A stretch of DNA of 64,000 bases from Halobacteriovorax sp. JY17. GTDB taxonomy: Bacteria; Bdellovibrionota; Bacteriovoracia; Bacteriovoracales; Bacteriovoracaceae. The stretch lies in contig NZ_NJER01000001.1 of the NCBI RefSeq assembly GCF_002753895.1, positions 1,364,910 through 1,428,909 of the forward strand, written 5' to 3'. This document shows, in pieces, positions 62,015 to 64,000 of the stretch; position 1 is the first letter of the stretch, and every line of letters begins with the position of its first letter. A model generated the notes under the pieces. The model was not told the DNA's origin. It made no database searches and worked only from the letters and a program-made list of their open reading frames with translations. Position numbers and translations under genes: made by a program.

Positions 62015-63054
62015 TAGTATTTCCATTTATTTGATATTTTAACGAGACTTAACATAATAGGAACTTCGATAAGAACTCCTACAACAGTTACAAGAGCAGC
62101 TCCAGAGTTAATCCCAAACAAAACGATTGCAACAGCAACTGCAAGCTCGAAGAAGTTACTGGCCCCAATCATTGACCCTGGAGAAAGAATACAATGCGGA
62201 AGATTCATTCTCTTTCCAATGAACCATGCGCAAAAGAAAATAAAGTAAGTCTGTATGGCTAAAGGTATCGCAATGAGAAGAATATCCACAGGATTTGAGA
62301 TAATTTTATCACCTTGAAAAGCAAATAATAAAACAAGAGTTGTTAAAAGAGATGTGATGGAAAGTGGTCTCAGCTTCTTTAAGAAAACTTCATTGAACCA
62401 CTCTTTACCAAAAGTCTTGTTCAGTACCTTATTTACAATAACTCCAAAAAATAGCGGAACAACGATGAAAATAATAACTGAAGCCGACAAAGTATCAAAT
62501 GGAATGGCTATATTAGTTACTCCAAGAAGTAGTTTTACAATAGGAATAAAAGCGACAAGAAGAACTAAGTCATTAATTGAAACCTGAACTAAAGTGTACT
62601 CAGGGTCTCCATCAGTTAAGTATGACCATACAAAAACCATAGCTGTACATGGAGCGGCACCTAGTAGTATGGCCCCCGCAATATATTCTTTGGCCATCGC
62701 TGGAGAGATAAGTCCCATATACAATTTCTCAAAGAATATCCATGCAAAGAATGCCATAGTAAAAGGCTTAACGAGCCAATTTATAAATAAAGTAAGAAGA
62801 AGACCTTTAGGGTTCTTTCCCACATTCTTAACAGAAGTAAAGTCAATTTGAACCATCATTGGAAAAATCATAAACCAAATCAGAATAGCGATAGGAATAT
62901 TTACACTTGCAATACTCATTAGACTCAAGGACTCAACTGCCCCCTGAAAATTTCTACCGATAAGTATTCCTAAGACAATGCAAAGAATCACCCAAGTAGT
63001 AAGATGCTTTTCAAAGAAGTTGATACTTTTTTTATTTTCAATTTGATTATCCAT
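62014..63054 (-). CDS. acr3: ACR3 family arsenite efflux transporter
   Basis: Acr3 expels arsenite from the cytoplasm. The protein has ten hydrophobic segments and the family residues in [21 protein letters not shown], including the conserved Cys, and [20 protein letters not shown]. The ATG at 63054 lies behind GAGGG and overlaps the arsC stop by eight bases. An upstream frame from 63081 lies inside arsC and is rejected. Confidence 0.93.
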   Translation of the reverse strand: MDNQIENKKSINFFEKHLTTWVILCIVLGILIGRNFQGAVESLSLMSIASVNIPIAILIWFMIFPMMVQIDFTSVKNVGKNPKGLLLTLFINWLVKPFTMAFFAWIFFEKLYMGLISPAMAKEYIAGAILLGAAPCTAMVFVWSYLTDGDPEYTLVQVSINDLVLLVAFIPIVKLLLGVTNIAIPFDTLSASVIIFIVVPLFFGVIVNKVLNKTFGKEWFNEVFLKKLRPLSITSLLTTLVLLFAFQGDKIISNPVDILLIAIPLAIQTYFIFFCAWFIGKRMNLPHCILSPGSMIGASNFFELAVAVAIVLFGINSGAALVTVVGVLIEVPIMLSLVKISNKWKY

Positions 63055-63469
63055 TAATATATCCCTCAATTCCTTCAACAAAACTCTTTATCTCATCTCT
63101 AACTCTTCTATATACAGAAAGAATCTCTTCCTCATCAGTTATCTCTTTTGTCAGGCGAGGGGGATCATCAAAACCAAAGTGAATAATTTTCCCTCCAGGA
63201 AAGTAGGGACAATTCTCATTTGCATCAGAACAAACAGTGAAGACGATATCCATTTTTACATCTTCAAATTCATCAACAGTATTTGAAATATGTCCTGAAA
63301 TATCAACTCCAGCTTCCTTCATGACACTAACGGCTCTAGGATTTAATCCATGCTTAACTGTTCCTGCGGAATAAAAATTAAATTTTTCTTTAGAAAATAA
63401 AGACTTCCCCCAACCTTCGGCCATTTGAGAACGACACGAATTACCAGTACATAGAAATAATATATTCAC
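63047..63469 (-). CDS. arsC: Arsenate reductase (thioredoxin-type, low-molecular-weight phosphatase fold)
   Basis: This enzyme reduces arsenate to arsenite for export by Acr3. The P-loop LFLCTGNSCRSQMAEG holds the nucleophilic Cys7, and the redox cysteines lie in TVCSDANENCPYFPG, the Cys spacing of the thioredoxin-coupled ArsC class. The start is GTG after AGGAG. It lies 13 bases after the regulator gene. Confidence 0.93.
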   Translation of the reverse strand: MNILFLCTGNSCRSQMAEGWGKSLFSKEKFNFYSAGTVKHGLNPRAVSVMKEAGVDISGHISNTVDEFEDVKMDIVFTVCSDANENCPYFPGGKIIHFGFDDPPRLTKEITDEEEILSVYRRVRDEIKSFVEGIEGYING

Positions 63470-63482
63470 TTCTCTTCTCCTA

Positions 63483-63878
63483 TTAAAAGCAATCTAAAAT
63501 TGGACACTCGCTAAGTGGAAGACTAGTATCTTCACAGCAGTCAGCGAGTCCCTTCAGGGATTTCTTCATCCTTTTTAAGTCTTTAATTTTTAAATCTATT
63601 TCTGCTATTTTTTGTTCAGCTCTCTCTAGAACATCGCTACACTTTGAAGCTTTTTTAATTCTAAGTGCGAGTAATTCTCCAATTTCAGCAAGAGAGAATC
63701 CCAACTCCTGTGCTCTCCTTATGAAGATCACTCTCTGAACATAGTCATCAGAATAAGTGCGAAAACTTCCAGTCTTTTGAGGTTGTTTAATGAGCTCTTT
63801 TCTCTCATAAAAGCGAATTGTCTCGATATTGACATTAGCCGCTTCAGCGAGTTTTCCAATAGTAAGTTTTTCTTTCAT
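63483..63878 (-). CDS. MerR-family regulator of the arsenic operon
   Basis: The protein begins with a MerR winged helix-turn-helix (LTIGKLAEAANVNIETIRFY) and continues into the dimer helix. Cysteines occur in KCSDVLE, ADCCEDT and SECPILDCF, close to the Hg(II)-binding Cys82, Cys117 and Cys126 pattern of mercury MerR. It is the first gene of an operon with arsC, acr3 and arsH; no ArsR repressor is seen. The likely start is the ATG at 63878, six bases after the -10 box, which implies a leaderless transcript. Confidence 0.85.
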   Translation of the reverse strand: MKEKLTIGKLAEAANVNIETIRFYERKELIKQPQKTGSFRTYSDDYVQRVIFIRRAQELGFSLAEIGELLALRIKKASKCSDVLERAEQKIAEIDLKIKDLKRMKKSLKGLADCCEDTSLPLSECPILDCF

Positions 63879-63884
63879 AGACAT

Positions 63885-63916
63885 AGTATACACTCCGTAC
63901 CATAGTACGGAGTCAA
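63885..63916 (-). promoter_or_regulatory. MerR-type promoter/operator of the arsenic operon
   Basis: On the minus strand, TTGACT (63911-63916) and TATACT (63885-63890) are 20 bases apart, the over-long spacing typical of MerR-activated promoters. The spacer holds a palindrome with nine-bp arms (ACTCCGTAC/GTACGGAGT, 63892-63913), nearly the same as the mercury mer operator half-sites CCGTAC/GTACGG. Confidence 0.9.
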
Positions 63917-63943
63917 GTCTACATTATTTCTTTAGAATTGGGA

Positions 63944-64000
63944 CTATTTTCTTCTATTCCCCATGAGGCGAAGAATAGACAAGAAGAGGTTAATAAAGTC
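63944..64000 (-). CDS. C-terminus of a probable Bax inhibitor-1 (YbhL/YccA) family membrane protein (partial)
   Basis: Eighteen residues and a stop codon (DFINLFLSILRLMGNRRK) enter from the right edge. The pattern DFINLFLxxLRLxG closes most YbhL/YccA-type BI-1 proteins. Only the tail is visible, so the call rests on this short match. Its end lies 27 bases upstream of the arsenic operon promoter, on the same strand. Confidence 0.6.
   Translation of the reverse strand, partial: DFINLFLSILRLMGNRRK

Noticed and set aside
1-64000. CRISPR arrays, insertion sequences, prophage or tRNA/rRNA genes
   Set aside because: No regular repeats, transposase or phage structural proteins, terminal repeats or cloverleaf-like sequences were noticed by reading; a dedicated scan could still find a tRNA.

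Overview
The window is AT-rich bacterial chromosome with very dense coding, short intergenic gaps and many genes overlapping by 1 to 20 bases. No tRNA, rRNA, CRISPR array, insertion sequence or prophage was recognised. The gene content (RimK/AspA cassettes, tricorn protease, CmoA/CmoB, DUF4105 and DUF482 proteins, many small secreted Cys-containing proteins, several lone receivers, secreted peptidoglycan enzymes) fits a free-living Gram-negative bacterium, most likely of the Bdellovibrio/Bacteriovorax group. That placement is an inference from gene content, not from a marker gene.

Layout. Positions 1-1557 hold a sulfur-transfer pair (partial thiI and a cysteine desulfurase) on the minus strand. 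Positions 1712-7603 form a translationally coupled operon: tricorn protease, a RimB-like retropepsin, a RimK glutamate ligase fused to an RCK_C domain, and an AspA/AstE-type M14 hydrolase. Positions 7718-18053 contain secreted proteins of unknown role, dps, an outer-membrane barrel, a fatty-acid desaturase, aconitase and a two-component pair. Positions 18181-28518 hold cmoA-cmoB-ybaN, a FemAB-like acyltransferase, a SelO-like pseudokinase with peptidase E, srkA, an L,D-transpeptidase and periplasmic enzymes. Positions 28677-36248 hold a degenerate HD-GYP protein, a minus-strand run parA-like / coiled-coil / membrane miniprotein / rapA, and an M23 peptidase without a normal start codon.

Positions 36381-53187 mix housekeeping genes (serS, lgt, mgsA, an RluA-type pseudouridine synthase, an AI-2E family permease) with signalling proteins, lipoproteins, a secreted NagZ-like glycosidase and uncharacterised genes. 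Positions 53347-61365 return to protein modification: an M14 carboxypeptidase beside a second RimK, a third RimK with a second AspA-like enzyme, and two overlapping SET-domain genes divergent from them. Positions 61367-63916 are an arsenic operon (merR-like regulator, arsC, acr3, arsH) driven by a promoter with a mercury-type MerR operator. The right edge cuts the C-terminus of a probable Bax-inhibitor-1 family protein.

The strongest theme is post-translational modification: three RimK-type amino-acid ligases, each next to an M14-fold peptidase, plus a RimB-like protease, two SET proteins and a SelO-like protein. A second theme is initiation: at least five genes have a -10-like box ending 6-7 bases before the start codon and no Shine-Dalgarno, suggesting leaderless transcripts.
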